A stretch of DNA of 64,000 nt from NCBI RefSeq assembly GCF_000954115.1, contig NZ_CP010797.1, positions 4,836,001 through 4,900,000 of the forward strand, read 5' to 3'. This document shows, in pieces, positions 1 to 9,128 of this stretch (position 1 is its first letter; each line of letters starts with the position of its first letter). Source of the stretch: Rhodococcus sp. B7740 (GTDB lineage: Bacteria > Actinomycetota > Actinomycetes > Mycobacteriales > Mycobacteriaceae). Both the position numbers and the translations under genes were made by a program. Below the pieces are notes generated by a model. The model was not told where the DNA came from. It did not search any database and saw only the letters and a list, made by a program, of their open reading frames with translations.

Positions 1-1624
1 TCGCGGCATGCAGAACGTGATCCTGCACCGCGTTGAACGCCTCGAACGGGCTGGTCTCCTTGGACTTGGACTGCAGCCGGCGGGCGACGGTGGAGAGCAG
101 GTACTCCTCGCGATCCTCGAACATCTTGACCTGGGTGCCGCGGTTGAACAGCGAGCCCTCTTCCTCGTTGTCCTGACGCCGATCGAGGATGGTCTGCATG
201 ATCGCTTGGGCCGCAGTGCGTTTGACGACGCGGTCGCCCACCATGTCGGCGGCGAACTTGACCCATTCGACCGGGCTCATGGACTTGACGTCGTCGGCGT
301 ACGCGGTGAGCAGCTCCTTCGCGACCAGCTGCGTCAACACATGATTGTCGCCCTCGAACGTGGTGAACACGTCCGTGTCGGCCTTGAGCGAGATCAGCCG
401 GTTCTCGGCGAGATAGCCTGCGCCGCCGCACGCTTCGCGTGCCTCCTGAATCGCGGCGGTGGCGTGCCAGGTGTTCGCCGCCTTGAGGCCGGCAGCCCTC
501 GATTCGAGCTCGCGCTGCTCCTCGGCGTCGGGATTGTCCGAGGTCTGCAGCTCGTGCATCTTCGACACGAGCTCGTTCTGCGCGAACTGCAGGGCGTAGG
601 ACTTGGCGATGAGTGGGAACAGTCGACGCTGATGCACCAGGTAGTCCATGATCAGGACCTCCTGATCGGAATCGGGCGCGGAGAACTGCCTGCGCTGCAA
701 CGCGTATCGCGTCGCGATGTCGAGGGCGACACGGGCAGCCGCCGCGGCACTGCCGCCGACCGTGACACGTCCGCGGATCAACGTGCCGAGCATCGTGAAG
801 AACCGTCGAGACTTGTTCTCGATCGGGGAGGAGTACGTACCGTCGTCGGACACGTCGGCGTACTTGTTGAGCAGATTGTCTCGCGGGATGCGGACGTGAT
901 CGAACATCAGGCGGCCGTTGTCGACTCCGGGAAGACCGCCCTTGTACTGGCAGTCCGAGGTGGTGACACCGGGCAGGTCGTCGCCGTTCTCGTCGCGCAG
1001 TGGAACGAAGAAGCAGTGCACGCCGTGGCTCTCGGGCTCCTCGCCCGGGCCTGCGGTGATGAGTTGGGCGAACACCGCGGCGACCGTCGCCGTTTCGGCG
1101 GCACCACCGATGTAGTCCTTGCGCGAGGACGGCGTGGGGGAGTTGATGACGAACTCGTCGGTCTTCGGGTCGTACGTCGCCGTGGTCTCGAGCGACTGCA
1201 CGTCACTGCCGTGTCCGGTCTCGGTCATGGCGAAACAGCCGAGCAGGTCGAGACTGATGATCTTGGGGACGTAGGCCTCGTGGTGGCGTTCGGTGCCGAG
1301 ATTCTCGATGGCACCGCCGAACAGCCCCCACTGGACGCCGGCCTTGACCATCAGCGACAGATCGCTCATCGCGAGCATCTCGATCATCGTCACCGCTGCA
1401 CCGACATCACCGGTGCCGCCGTGTTCCTTCTTGAAGCCGTTGTCGGCAGCGCCTGCAGCGGCGAGAACCTTGAGCTGTTCCATCGCCTTGGTGCGGGCGA
1501 TGACGGTGTTCGGCGTGTAGTGCGGACGGAACTCGTCGCGGGCAAGCTGCCTGCGCGCCTCGTTCTTCACATCTCGCCAGCGGCCGTCCAGAGTGTTCCG
1601 AAGGTGATCCGTTGTGGTTGCCAT
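1..1624 (-). CDS. Acyl-CoA oxidase / acyl-CoA dehydrogenase family protein, 3' part outside the window
   Basis: FAD-dependent oxidation of acyl-CoA to trans-2-enoyl-CoA in beta-oxidation. About 541 N-terminal residues are present and the gene runs off the left edge. The reverse-strand translation carries CFAMTETGHGSDV, typical of acyl-CoA oxidases, where most dehydrogenases read FALTEPGAGS. Further on come EACGGAGYLAENR and FTTFEGDNHVL; the Glu of the FEGDN motif is the likely catalytic base. The ATG at 1624 gives an N-terminus starting MATTTDHLRNTL. It lies 43 bases downstream of a small gene on the same strand, so the two may be co-transcribed. Whether electrons pass to oxygen or to an ETF cannot be told from the sequence. 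Confidence 0.85.
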   Translation of the reverse strand, partial: MATTTDHLRNTLDGRWRDVKNEARRQLARDEFRPHYTPNTVIARTKAMEQLKVLAAAGAADNGFKKEHGGTGDVGAAVTMIEMLAMSDLSLMVKAGVQWGLFGGAIENLGTERHHEAYVPKIISLDLLGCFAMTETGHGSDVQSLETTATYDPKTDEFVINSPTPSSRKDYIGGAAETATVAAVFAQLITAGPGEEPESHGVHCFFVPLRDENGDDLPGVTTSDCQYKGGLPGVDNGRLMFDHVRIPRDNLLNKYADVSDDGTYSSPIENKSRRFFTMLGTLIRGRVTVGGSAAAAARVALDIATRYALQRRQFSAPDSDQEVLIMDYLVHQRRLFPLIAKSYALQFAQNELVSKMHELQTSDNPDAEEQRELESRAAGLKAANTWHATAAIQEAREACGGAGYLAENRLISLKADTDVFTTFEGDNHVLTQLVAKELLTAYADDVKSMSPVEWVKFAADMVGDRVVKRTAAQAIMQTILDRRQDNEEEGSLFNRGTQVKMFEDREEYLLSTVARRLQSKSKETSPFEAFNAVQDHVLHAA

Positions 1625-1667
1625 ACTCGACGGTAACCTTTTGCAGCCGCCTGTGAAGGCCGGAAAC

Positions 1668-1874
1668 TCAGACCGGCCAGACGAATTCTTTCCACACCGC
1701 GCGGACGGTGCGCCAGAAGCCCGATTTCGCGTACGGACCGTCGTGGAACAGGGACGCGCAGTTGTCCTCCAGAGCCCTGTTCACCAGGGGGCTGAAGTCG
1801 GTGAACTCACCGACCAGGAACTCCTTGAAGCCCTCCGGCCACGCGTATTGGGCTGGTTCGTGTTGTGCCTCCAC
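1668..1874 (-). CDS. Small hypothetical protein, 68 aa, upstream of the acyl-CoA oxidase gene
   Basis: No family recognised. The protein is acidic at the N-terminus and rich in Trp and Phe, ending in WKEFVWPV; there is no signal peptide or clear membrane segment. Evidence that it is real: amino acid use is balanced, and a TACACT element ends seven bases before the GTG start, with an inverted repeat further upstream. It precedes the acyl-CoA oxidase gene by 43 bases on the same strand. A role linked to fatty acid use is inference from position only. Confidence 0.5.
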   Translation of the reverse strand: MEAQHEPAQYAWPEGFKEFLVGEFTDFSPLVNRALEDNCASLFHDGPYAKSGFWRTVRAVWKEFVWPV

Positions 1875-1881
1875 GACCGCG

Positions 1882-1887
1882 AGTGTA
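1882..1887 (-). promoter_or_regulatory. -10 element TACACT, leaderless-type promoter
   Basis: TACACT on the minus strand ends seven bases before the GTG at 1874, so transcription would start at or beside the start codon. The inverted repeat at 1896-1911 covers the spacer and -35 area. Confidence 0.5.
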
Positions 1888-1895
1888 ATGCAGCA

Positions 1896-1911
1896 GTAAC
1901 ACCGATGTTAC
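1896..1911. promoter_or_regulatory. Candidate repressor operator, GTAACA-N4-TGTTAC
   Basis: A perfect 6-base inverted repeat with a 4-base spacer (GTAACA CCGA TGTTAC). It lies 8 bases upstream of the TACACT element of the small gene before the acyl-CoA oxidase gene. Size and symmetry suit a TetR- or GntR-type repressor; which regulator binds is unknown and none is encoded beside it. Confidence 0.45.
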
Positions 1912-1920
1912 AAATCCCAC

Positions 1921-3264
1921 TCACTTCAGCAGTGCGAAAGCCTGCTGGGCGACGAGGAACGCGTAGCTGGACGGGATCGGATCGATCGCGTCGTCGGCCC
2001 GGAACTGCTCGGTGACGATCCAGTCCTGACCGGAGGAATCGGTGGCCAGGAACGCGCCCGCCAGATCGCCGGGAGCGCTGCCGCCCTTGAACCCCGAATA
2101 CGGCCACAGCGCCGCATCGAGCTGCACCCCCGGAGTGATCGCCAGGATGCGACGGTTCTCCTCGGCCGACTCACTCGTCGCCAGGTAACCCATCGCGGCA
2201 CAGACGTCCTGCGCGTTGGCGAACCATTCGACCCCGTCGGCCGACGCCGGGTTGTCCAGGAAGTTCTCGAAGTCGATCTCGAGCGGCCTCGCGTCCGCCT
2301 GCGCCAGCAGCTCAGCCCGGGTGTCGGGGTCGGCCGCGGACCACTCGGCCCGCATGTTCGGATCGCCGAACCCGATGACGAAGAACTGCCGAGTGTCCAT
2401 CATCGGCGTCATCACCGACGGATCGTGATGACCCATGACCGAGAGCTGGCGCTCGACCCGGTCGCGGCCGAGGCGATCCATCAACAGATCCGTTGCGGTG
2501 TTGTCGGACAACGAGATCATCTTCTCGGCCGCGTCGCGGACCGACACCTTCGTGCCGTCGGGCAGATTCTGCAGTTCGCCGGACGGCGCGCTCTTGGTGG
2601 CGTCGCGAACGGTGAGCTGCTCGTCCCATCGGACCGTGCCTGCCTCGATCTCGTCGGTGAGAGCGCCGAGGACGTACAGCTTGAACACCGACCCGAGGGG
2701 CAGCACCGAGTCCGCATCGGTGGAGTAGATCGACTCGCAGTCGCCGCCGTTGAGCCGTGACGCGCTGTAGGAGTAGTTCGGAGCCACCTTCGACAGTGCC
2801 GCGTCGAGATCGTCGAACGACGAGATCGTCGGAAGGTCCGGCCGGGCCAGGAAGCCGTCGAGCTTGCCGTCCGCATCGATCGACGTCGTGATCGTGGCCG
2901 GGATGCCTGCGGTGGTGAAACGCAGAACGCCGGAATCGGGACCGGCCTCGAACCCCATGGCCACGTTCGGAGCGCCTGCGCGCAGCTGTTCGAGTGGCCC
3001 GGCGAGACCACCCAGCGGAGCGACAGCCTCGGCCAGCTCGGGTCCGGTGACGGCGTCGACCTCGGCGGGGTCGGGTGCCTCCTCGGCGTTGATCCATCGC
3101 AGGATGCGTTCGTTGAGGGCACCGACGGGGGTGGAGGTGTCGACGGCGAAGTCCGGAACGGTCGTGGTGGGCACGGGCGCTGCGGCCGTGCCCCCGCAGG
3201 CGGCAAGCGTCAGCGTTGCGGCCACGACCACCCCCACGAGTCTCGTCACGGTCCGCGTCGTCAT
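1921..3264 (-). CDS. Secreted beta-lactamase-like serine hydrolase lipoprotein
   Basis: 447 aa. The N-terminus has a hydrophobic stretch ending in LAAC (Cys23), a lipobox, so the protein should be exported and lipid-anchored. Class A beta-lactamase / penicillin-binding fold motifs are in order: SVFK at about 192-195 (nucleophile Ser and its Lys), SDN at 253-255, and KGG near 400 in place of KTG. An N-terminal domain of about 140 residues comes first, as in actinobacterial serine hydrolases with a lumazine-binding-like domain. It may act on peptidoglycan peptides or beta-lactams; I cannot tell which. The start ATG is preceded by TAGCAT at six bases. Confidence 0.8.
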   Translation of the reverse strand: MTTRTVTRLVGVVVAATLTLAACGGTAAAPVPTTTVPDFAVDTSTPVGALNERILRWINAEEAPDPAEVDAVTGPELAEAVAPLGGLAGPLEQLRAGAPNVAMGFEAGPDSGVLRFTTAGIPATITTSIDADGKLDGFLARPDLPTISSFDDLDAALSKVAPNYSYSASRLNGGDCESIYSTDADSVLPLGSVFKLYVLGALTDEIEAGTVRWDEQLTVRDATKSAPSGELQNLPDGTKVSVRDAAEKMISLSDNTATDLLMDRLGRDRVERQLSVMGHHDPSVMTPMMDTRQFFVIGFGDPNMRAEWSAADPDTRAELLAQADARPLEIDFENFLDNPASADGVEWFANAQDVCAAMGYLATSESAEENRRILAITPGVQLDAALWPYSGFKGGSAPGDLAGAFLATDSSGQDWIVTEQFRADDAIDPIPSSYAFLVAQQAFALLK

Positions 3265-3270
3265 GCTGCG

Positions 3271-3276
3271 ATGCTA
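3271..3276 (-). promoter_or_regulatory. -10 element TAGCAT, leaderless-type promoter of the serine hydrolase
   Basis: TAGCAT on the minus strand, then six bases, then ATG at 3264. No Shine-Dalgarno sequence lies between, so the mRNA would begin at or next to the AUG. Confidence 0.45.
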
Positions 3277-3348
3277 ATGGATTCGGACATTTCGCCACCT
3301 CGCCAGTCTCGGGACGGCCGGTCGGGTGCTGTGGCAGTGTGCTCTGGC

Positions 3349-4623
3349 GTGCTGACTTCCGAAGACGTCCGTCGACTCGACTCCGACCATCTCTGGCACC
3401 CCTACAGCCGGTTTCCGGCGAGTGCGACCCCGCTGGTGGTCGACAGTGCGTCGGGCGTGCGGCTGACGTTGGCCGACGGTCGGCAGCTCATCGACGGCAT
3501 GAGTTCGTGGTGGGCGGCAGTGCACGGCTACCGCCATCCTGTGCTCGACGCCGCCGCGCACGATCAGCTGGGCCGGATGAGCCACGTCATGTTCGGCGGA
3601 CTGACACACGCTCCGGCGGCCAGGTTGGCCGAGTTGCTGGTCGACATCACCCCCGCCGGGCTCGACAAGGTGTTCCTCGCCGATTCCGGCTCGGTCTCGG
3701 TCGAGGTCGCGGTGAAGATGGCGCTGCAGTACTGGCGTGGGCGCGGCGAGAACGGCCGCACGCGGCTGTTGACCTGGCGCGGCGGGTACCACGGAGACAC
3801 CTTCGCTCCGATGAGCGTGTGCGACCCGGACGGCGGGATGCACACGCTGTGGACCGATGTTTTGGCGAAGCAGGTGTTCGCTCCGGCCCCGCCCGTGGCG
3901 TTCGACGCCGACTACGTCGCCGAATTCGAGAAGATACTCGGTGAACACGCGAGCGAACTGGCAGCGATCATCGTCGAGCCGATAGTGCAGGGCGCCGGTG
4001 GAATGCGGTTCCACGACCCGCGCTACCTCGTGGAACTACGCCGCCTGGCCGACGAGTACGGCCTCCTGCTGATCTTCGACGAGATCGCCACCGGCTTCGG
4101 CCGAACCGGGGAGTTGTTCGCAGCCGACCACGCCGGTGTCGCGCCCGACATCATGTGCATCGGCAAGGCGTTGACCGGCGGATATCTGACCCTGGCGGCC
4201 ACGCTGTGCACCACCGAGGTGGCCGAGACGGTCTCGGCCGGCGAGGCCGGCGGCCTGATGCACGGGCCGACGTTCATGGGCAATCCGCTCGCGTGCGCGA
4301 TCGCGGTGGCCTCGGTGGATCTGTTGCTCTCGCGTGACTGGCGCGCCGAGGTCGCGGCTCTGGCATCGGGACTGGCCGCCGGCCTCGCGCCGGCCCGGTC
4401 GCTGTCGGGAGTCGCCGATGTTCGCGTTCTCGGCGGCATCGGCGTCGTCGAGATGCACAGTCCGGTGGACATGGCACGGGCCACGGCAGCGGCCGTCGAC
4501 GCGGGAGTGTGGCTGCGGCCGTTCGGGCGTCTGGTGTACGCGATGCCGCCGTTCATCTGTACCGATGCGGAGGTGGCTACCATCGCCGAAGCCCTGGTGG
4601 CGGTGGCGCGGCACCATACTTGA
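3349..4623 (+). CDS. bioA: Adenosylmethionine-8-amino-7-oxononanoate aminotransferase
   Basis: PLP enzyme moving the amino group of S-adenosylmethionine to KAPA to give DAPA in biotin synthesis. 424 aa from the GTG at 3349. The mature N-terminus [19 protein letters not shown] matches the usual start of actinobacterial BioA, so upstream in-frame starts (3271, 3331, 3337) are less likely. Motifs: [45 protein letters not shown], and the PLP lysine in IGKALTGGY near residue 273. It heads a bioA-bioF-bioD cluster. Its stop codon lies inside the palindrome at 4611-4643. Confidence 0.95.
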   Translation: MLTSEDVRRLDSDHLWHPYSRFPASATPLVVDSASGVRLTLADGRQLIDGMSSWWAAVHGYRHPVLDAAAHDQLGRMSHVMFGGLTHAPAARLAELLVDITPAGLDKVFLADSGSVSVEVAVKMALQYWRGRGENGRTRLLTWRGGYHGDTFAPMSVCDPDGGMHTLWTDVLAKQVFAPAPPVAFDADYVAEFEKILGEHASELAAIIVEPIVQGAGGMRFHDPRYLVELRRLADEYGLLLIFDEIATGFGRTGELFAADHAGVAPDIMCIGKALTGGYLTLAATLCTTEVAETVSAGEAGGLMHGPTFMGNPLACAIAVASVDLLLSRDWRAEVAALASGLAAGLAPARSLSGVADVRVLGGIGVVEMHSPVDMARATAAAVDAGVWLRPFGRLVYAMPPFICTDAEVATIAEALVAVARHHT

Positions 4624-4643
4624 ACGGCGTTCAAGTATGGTGC
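4611..4643. promoter_or_regulatory. Perfect 15-3-15 palindrome between bioA and bioF: candidate BioQ operator over an internal bioF promoter
   Basis: Left arm GCACCATACTTGAAC, centre GGC, right arm GTTCAAGTATGGTGC; all 15 bases pair. The core TGAAC-N3-GTTCA (4621-4633) resembles the TGAAC-N3-GTTAC motif I recall for the TetR-type repressor BioQ of Corynebacterium. The right arm holds TATGGT (4636-4641), ending six bases before the bioF ATG, a leaderless-type -10. The left arm holds the same -10 on the minus strand. The bioA stop TGA is at 4621-4623. A simple hairpin terminator is the alternative, but no T-run follows. Confidence 0.65.
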
Positions 4644-4647
4644 TGCC

Positions 4648-5781
4648 ATGACCGCTCTGGACTGGCTCGACGCCACCGCGCACGCCCGACGCGAGGACGG
4701 TCTCGAGCGCATCGTGATCGCCCGCACCGCCGAGGACGACATCCTCGATCTGGCGTCGAACGACTACCTCGGACTGTCCAGGCATCCGGCCGTCATCGAC
4801 GGAGCCTGCGCCGCTGTGCGCCGATGGGGCGGCGGATCCACCGGATCGCGGCTGGTCACCGGGACGACGACCGCACACGAGCGCCTCGAGGAGGATCTCG
4901 CGGAGTTCGTCGGAGCCGAGGCCGGACTGGTGTTCTCCTCCGGTTACACCGCCAATCTCGGGATCGTGACGGCACTGGCGGGCCGAGACGCGCTGGTGAT
5001 CTCCGATGCCGCGTCGCACGCCTCGCTCATCGACGCCTGCCGCCTGTCGCGGGCCCGGGTGGCCGTCGCTCGACATTGCGATACCGGCCACGTCGACCTG
5101 CTGTTGCGCGAGCGTCGCGAACAGCGGGCCCTCGTGGTGACCGATTCGGTGTTCAGCGCCGACGGCGATCTCGCGCCTCTGGCCGAGCTGTACGCGGTGT
5201 GCCGGAGACGGAACGCGGTGCTCGTCGTCGACGAGGCGCACGGATTGGGTGTACGCGGGGACGGTGGCAGGGGAGCCGTCCACGAAGCAGGCCTCGCCGG
5301 AGCGCCGGACCTGGTGATCACCGCAACGCTGTCCAAGGCCCTCGGATCGCAGGGTGGAGTGGTGCTGGGGCCTGCAGCGGTGCGCACGCAGGTGATGCAC
5401 GGTGCACGCACGTTCGTGTTCGACACCGGACTCGCACCCGCCTCCGTCGGAGCGGCGTCGGCCGCGCTGACCGTCCTGCGGGGCGAACCCGACCGGGTGC
5501 ACTCGATCGGTATACGTGCAACACAACTCGCCGCCGCAGCAGGCGTCGAACCGACGACATCGGCGGTCGTTCCGGTGATCCTGGGCGACGCACAGCGGGC
5601 AGTGCGCGCGGCGGCGGACTGCCTCGAGCTCGGCGTCCGCGTCGGATGCTTCCGGCCGCCGTCGGTTCCGGCCGGCGGTTCTCGACTGCGACTGACCGCG
5701 CGCGCCGATCTCACCGACACCGACATCGATCGTGCCGCGTCGGTCCTCGCGGCGGTGTCGAATGCGGCGGTTGTGTGGTGA
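4648..5781 (+). CDS. bioF: 8-amino-7-oxononanoate synthase
   Basis: PLP-dependent decarboxylative condensation of pimeloyl-ACP or pimeloyl-CoA with alanine to form KAPA, the step before BioA. 377 aa, the usual family length. Motifs of the alpha-oxoamine synthase family: LASNDYLGLSRHP, GSTGSRLVTGTT, FSSGYTANLG, VVDEAHGLGVRG, and the PLP lysine in TLSKALGSQGG near residue 230. The ATG follows TATGGT by six bases, inside the palindrome shared with the bioA 3' end, so this gene can probably be transcribed without bioA. Confidence 0.95.
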   Translation: MTALDWLDATAHARREDGLERIVIARTAEDDILDLASNDYLGLSRHPAVIDGACAAVRRWGGGSTGSRLVTGTTTAHERLEEDLAEFVGAEAGLVFSSGYTANLGIVTALAGRDALVISDAASHASLIDACRLSRARVAVARHCDTGHVDLLLRERREQRALVVTDSVFSADGDLAPLAELYAVCRRRNAVLVVDEAHGLGVRGDGGRGAVHEAGLAGAPDLVITATLSKALGSQGGVVLGPAAVRTQVMHGARTFVFDTGLAPASVGAASAALTVLRGEPDRVHSIGIRATQLAAAAGVEPTTSAVVPVILGDAQRAVRAAADCLELGVRVGCFRPPSVPAGGSRLRLTARADLTDTDIDRAASVLAAVSNAAVVW

Positions 5782-6476
5782 CGGTTCTGCTGGTGACCGG
5801 AACGTCGACCGGCGTCGGCAAGACCGTGATCACCGCGGCACTCGCGGCGGCAGCGCGGGCAGGCGGGCGGTCCGTCGCGGTGTGCAAGCCGGCGCAGACC
5901 GGCGTCGGAGACGGTTACCCTGACGAAGCCGATATCGATGTGGTGCAACGCCTTTCGGGCGTTCGGGGAGTGGAGCTGGCGCGGTATCCCGAGCCGCTGG
6001 CCCCGGACGTCGCGGCCCGCCGATCGGGTCGGCCGATGCTCGAACTCGACGCTGTGATCGGAGCCGTGCGCGAGCTCGACGCAGCCAACGACCTCGTGCT
6101 GGTCGAAGGCGCAGGGGGAGTGGCGGTGCGTTTGGGCGCAGGAGGGTTCACCGTGCTCGACGTCGCCAAGGCCATGTCTGCGCCGATCGTGATCGTGGCC
6201 GGTGCGGAGCTGGGAACGCTCAACCACAGTGCTCTGACCGTTGCGGCAGCGCGGGCGGCCGGCGTCGACTGCGCAGGTCTGGTGATCGGGTCGTGGCCCG
6301 CCGCACCGAGCCTGGCCGCGCGGGTCAACCTCGACGAGCTGCCGCTCGTGACGGGTGTCGGGCTCATCGCGTGTATCCCGGAGGAGGCGGGTCTGCTCCC
6401 GTTGCGCGCTTTCGAAGCCGTGGCGGTCGGTGCCTTCGGTGAGTTTGTCGAGTCTTTACTCGGGTACCCGGCATAG
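5778..6476 (+). CDS. bioD: Dethiobiotin synthetase
   Basis: ATP-dependent carboxylation of DAPA to dethiobiotin. 232 aa from a GTG overlapping the bioF stop in a GTGA junction, so the two are translationally coupled. The N-terminus has the P-loop GTSTGVGKT (residues 8-16), then KPAQTG and LVEGAGGVAVRL, all typical of BioD. A longer in-frame reading upstream runs through bioF and has no support. bioB, which completes biotin synthesis, is not in the window. Confidence 0.95.
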   Translation: MTVLLVTGTSTGVGKTVITAALAAAARAGGRSVAVCKPAQTGVGDGYPDEADIDVVQRLSGVRGVELARYPEPLAPDVAARRSGRPMLELDAVIGAVRELDAANDLVLVEGAGGVAVRLGAGGFTVLDVAKAMSAPIVIVAGAELGTLNHSALTVAAARAAGVDCAGLVIGSWPAAPSLAARVNLDELPLVTGVGLIACIPEEAGLLPLRAFEAVAVGAFGEFVESLLGYPA

Positions 6477-6477
6477 A

Positions 6478-6500
6478 TCGACTGCCGGTCCGGCAGTCGA
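6478..6500. terminator. Hairpin after bioD
   Basis: Inverted repeat TCGACTGCCGG / CCGGCAGTCGA with one base between the arms starts one base after the bioD stop. As RNA it would fold with about nine pairs and a five-base loop. No T-run follows, so it may end transcription weakly or protect the 3' end. Confidence 0.45.
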
Positions 6501-6518
6501 GAACATGGGAGTCCGCCA

Positions 6519-7103
6519 ATGAGCACCACCGTATGGATCATCGTCGCAGTAGTAGTCGTACTCGTCGTCGTTGCCCTCGCCGTCGTCGTCGCACGCAAGG
6601 GCAAGGAACGTAAGAGGTTGGAAGCGAACGAGATTCGCGAAAAGGCAGCCAACGACGCAGCAATCGTCGAAGAGCGTGAACTGCTGGCGAGGGAAAGCGA
6701 GGCCAAGGCACGCCGGGCCCGGGCAGAAGCGGATGTCAAAGCAGCCGAGGCCGACAAGCTCGCGCAGCAGGCTCAGTCACATCAGGGTGTTGCGGCGAAG
6801 TCGCGCGATGAGCTGGACGCCGAATTCGCTCGCGCGAACGAACTCGATCCGGACGTCGATCACCGATCGGGTGCCGAGGCCGCACACACGGACAACGACG
6901 GCCGGTCGGATGATCACGATCGAGCGCATCACCGCGGGGCAGACATCGGCGAGACCTTCCCCGGCCGGCACGACTCCGGGACACGAAACGCCGCTGATCA
7001 TGATGCCGCCACGCACACCAGCGCCGACCCGCGTAGCACCGGGGAGAAGGTTCGCGACACCGTCGACCCACGCACGGACAACGGACACCACCGCACGAAC
7101 TGA
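6519..7103 (+). CDS. Hypothetical single-pass membrane protein with coiled coil
   Basis: 194 aa. One strong membrane segment at residues 5-25, then a long charged helix (about 26-100, repeating Glu, Lys, Ala and Arg) likely to form a coiled coil. The tail is disordered, rich in His, Asp and Thr. There is no signal-peptide cleavage site, so the N-terminus probably anchors it with the helix in the cytoplasm. A GGGAG sequence lies upstream of the ATG. It follows the biotin cluster after a hairpin and is probably a separate unit. Function unknown. Confidence 0.7.
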   Translation: MSTTVWIIVAVVVVLVVVALAVVVARKGKERKRLEANEIREKAANDAAIVEERELLARESEAKARRARAEADVKAAEADKLAQQAQSHQGVAAKSRDELDAEFARANELDPDVDHRSGAEAAHTDNDGRSDDHDRAHHRGADIGETFPGRHDSGTRNAADHDAATHTSADPRSTGEKVRDTVDPRTDNGHHRTN

Positions 7104-7149
7104 CCGGTAGAAGCTGCTGCCGTCCGGGGCGAGCCCGGCACGATCGGTA

Positions 7150-7662
7150 CTAGCCGGTCGAATTGTGCGGTAATTCGAGTTCGACGACGTCGTGCTCGCC
7201 GAGGTCCGGTCGCTCGTTGGTGATCTTGGCCTTGGCGTAGGCCAACAGGTTCGAGACCTTCGACCCAGGGGTGGACCAGTACTCGGCTCCCTCAGCGGCC
7301 ACGTGGATCAGGTCGACCTCGCGCGAATCGGGGTTCTTCTCGAACCACGCGGCCGCTCGGGTGTTCCACAGTTCCTCGGCCTTGGTGGTGTTGTCGACCA
7401 CCGCGGCCGTACCGGACAACGACACCCAGCCCTCGCCGGACTGGAACGAGACGTTGACGGTCGGGTTCGCCGCGATGTCGCTCACCTTCCGCGAATCGTG
7501 AGCGGCGAAGAACCACAGGTCGCCGTCGAACTCGGCTTCCTGCAGCGCCATCGGGCGCGAGATGAGGTGACCGTCTCGGCCGACGGTGGTGAACATGCAG
7601 AGCCCGGCTTCGGACATCAATTCGGCGACTTTGCTGACGCCATCGGTGTTGGTCATCGGCAT
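7150..7662 (-). CDS. Pyridoxamine 5'-phosphate oxidase-fold protein (general stress protein 26-like)
   Basis: 170 aa split-barrel flavin-binding family. Recognisable segments are [38 protein letters not shown] and [20 protein letters not shown], as in the Gsp26 branch of PNPOx-like proteins. Such proteins bind FMN, FAD or F420; the cofactor is not evident here. The ATG at 7662 is followed by a second in-frame ATG two codons on, and either could be used. It stands alone between a plus-strand membrane protein and hemL. Confidence 0.85.
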   Translation of the reverse strand: MPMTNTDGVSKVAELMSEAGLCMFTTVGRDGHLISRPMALQEAEFDGDLWFFAAHDSRKVSDIAANPTVNVSFQSGEGWVSLSGTAAVVDNTTKAEELWNTRAAAWFEKNPDSREVDLIHVAAEGAEYWSTPGSKVSNLLAYAKAKITNERPDLGEHDVVELELPHNSTG

Positions 7663-7773
7663 CGATTACCCGGCGCACTCGCCGTTCAATCACCGAAACA
7701 GGCCGATCGCCCGCTTTCCGGATTATTACGCCCTGTAGTTGGTGATTTCGCCGAACCTGGGACACTGGAAGTC

Positions 7774-9093
7774 GTGACTGTTTCCCCCGGCAACGACGCC
7801 CCCGTATCGGCCCAACTCTTCGCCCGCGCGAGCGCGGTCATTCCCGGCGGCGTCAACTCGCCGGTACGTGCCTTCGCGTCGGTCGGCGGAACGCCCCGCT
7901 TCATCACGCAGGCCAGCGGATACACCATGACCGACGCCGACGGAAACTCCTACGTCGACCTCATCTCGTCCTGGGGTCCGATGATCCACGGACACGCCCA
8001 CCCGGCCATCGTCGAAGCCGTCCAGAAGGCAGCCGCGACCGGCCTGTCGTTCGGTGCACCCACGCTCCGCGAAATCGAACTCGCCGAGGAAATCGTGCGT
8101 CGCGTCGGCCCCGTCGACCAGGTTCGTCTTGTGAATTCGGGCACAGAGGCCACCATGAGCGCGGTGCGTCTGGCTCGCGGCTTCACCGGCCGCACCAAGA
8201 TCGTCAAGTTCTCGGGCTGCTACCACGGCCACGTCGATGCCCTCCTGGCCGACGCAGGCTCGGCGCTCGCCACGCTCGGACTGCCGACCTCGCCCGGCGT
8301 CACCGGCGCACAGGCGTCGGACACCATCGTCGTTCCCTACAACGACCTCGCCGCCGTCACCGCGGCCTTCGAGGCCAACCCGGGCCAGATCGCGTGCATC
8401 ATCACCGAGGCAGCCGCAGGAAACATGGGTGCCATCCCTCCGGTCACCGGCTTCAACGAGGGACTGCGCCGCCTCGCGACCGAGCACGGCGCACTGCTGA
8501 TCATGGACGAAGTGATGACCGGCTTCCGCGTCAGCGCATCCGGCTGGTACGGCATCGACGGAATCGCAGGCGACCTCTACACCTTCGGCAAGGTCATGTC
8601 CGGCGGATTGCCGGCCGCGGCATTCGGCGGTCGAGCGGACGTGATGGCCTATCTCGCGCCCGCCGGACCGGTGTACCAGGCAGGCACGCTGAGCGGTAAC
8701 CCCGTCGCCGTCGCGGCCGGACTGACCAGTCTGCAACTGGCCGACGCAGCCGTCTACGAGAAGCTGCAGACCAACTCGCAGCGACTCGGAACACTGCTCG
8801 GCGACGCCCTCACCGCCGAAGGCGTCACCCATCACGTGCAGTTCGCGGGCACTATGGTGAGTGTGTTCTTCGCCGATGGACCGGTCACCGACTACGCGCA
8901 GGCCAAGGCCGCGCAGACGTGGCGATATCCGGCGTTCTTCCACGCCTTCCTCTCCCGCGGGGTGTACCCGCCGCCGAGTGCATTCGAGGCCTGGTTCGTC
9001 TCCGCTGCCCTCGACGACCGAGCCTTCGAGATCATCGCCGACGCGGCCCCGGCCGCCGCGAAAGCCGCAGCTGCCGCCACCGCAACGAACTGA
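7774..9093 (+). CDS. hemL: Glutamate-1-semialdehyde 2,1-aminomutase
   Basis: PLP enzyme converting glutamate-1-semialdehyde to 5-aminolevulinate, the C5 route to haem. 439 aa from a GTG. Motifs: [19 protein letters not shown] at the N-terminus, [25 protein letters not shown], and the PLP lysine in [11 protein letters not shown] near residue 273. The reading frame is open about 580 bases further upstream, but that part overlaps the opposite-strand PNPOx gene and lacks homology. First gene of a run with a phosphatase, a thioredoxin-like lipoprotein and ccdA-resB-ccsA, linking haem supply to cytochrome c assembly. Confidence 0.95.
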   Translation: MTVSPGNDAPVSAQLFARASAVIPGGVNSPVRAFASVGGTPRFITQASGYTMTDADGNSYVDLISSWGPMIHGHAHPAIVEAVQKAAATGLSFGAPTLREIELAEEIVRRVGPVDQVRLVNSGTEATMSAVRLARGFTGRTKIVKFSGCYHGHVDALLADAGSALATLGLPTSPGVTGAQASDTIVVPYNDLAAVTAAFEANPGQIACIITEAAAGNMGAIPPVTGFNEGLRRLATEHGALLIMDEVMTGFRVSASGWYGIDGIAGDLYTFGKVMSGGLPAAAFGGRADVMAYLAPAGPVYQAGTLSGNPVAVAAGLTSLQLADAAVYEKLQTNSQRLGTLLGDALTAEGVTHHVQFAGTMVSVFFADGPVTDYAQAKAAQTWRYPAFFHAFLSRGVYPPPSAFEAWFVSAALDDRAFEIIADAAPAAAKAAAAATATN

Positions 9094-9128
9094 TTCACCA
9101 CCCGACTAGCGAGAAACAGGACCCCGAC

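Noticed and set aside
8-1636. 542-codon plus-strand open frame over the left end
   Set aside because: Antisense to a clear acyl-CoA oxidase-like gene. The product is His/Arg/Gly-rich with no family, as expected from the shadow of GC-rich coding DNA.
4509-5777. N-terminal extension of bioD by 423 codons
   Set aside because: It reads through bioF in another frame, with Arg-rich nonsense composition. BioD proper starts at the GTG overlapping the bioF stop.
6478-6500. Intrinsic terminator with T-run after bioD
   Set aside because: The hairpin is real but no T-rich tract follows, so it was not called a classic intrinsic terminator.
7192-7773. Long N-terminal extension of hemL
   Set aside because: Overlaps the opposite-strand PNPOx-like gene and has no resemblance to hemL.
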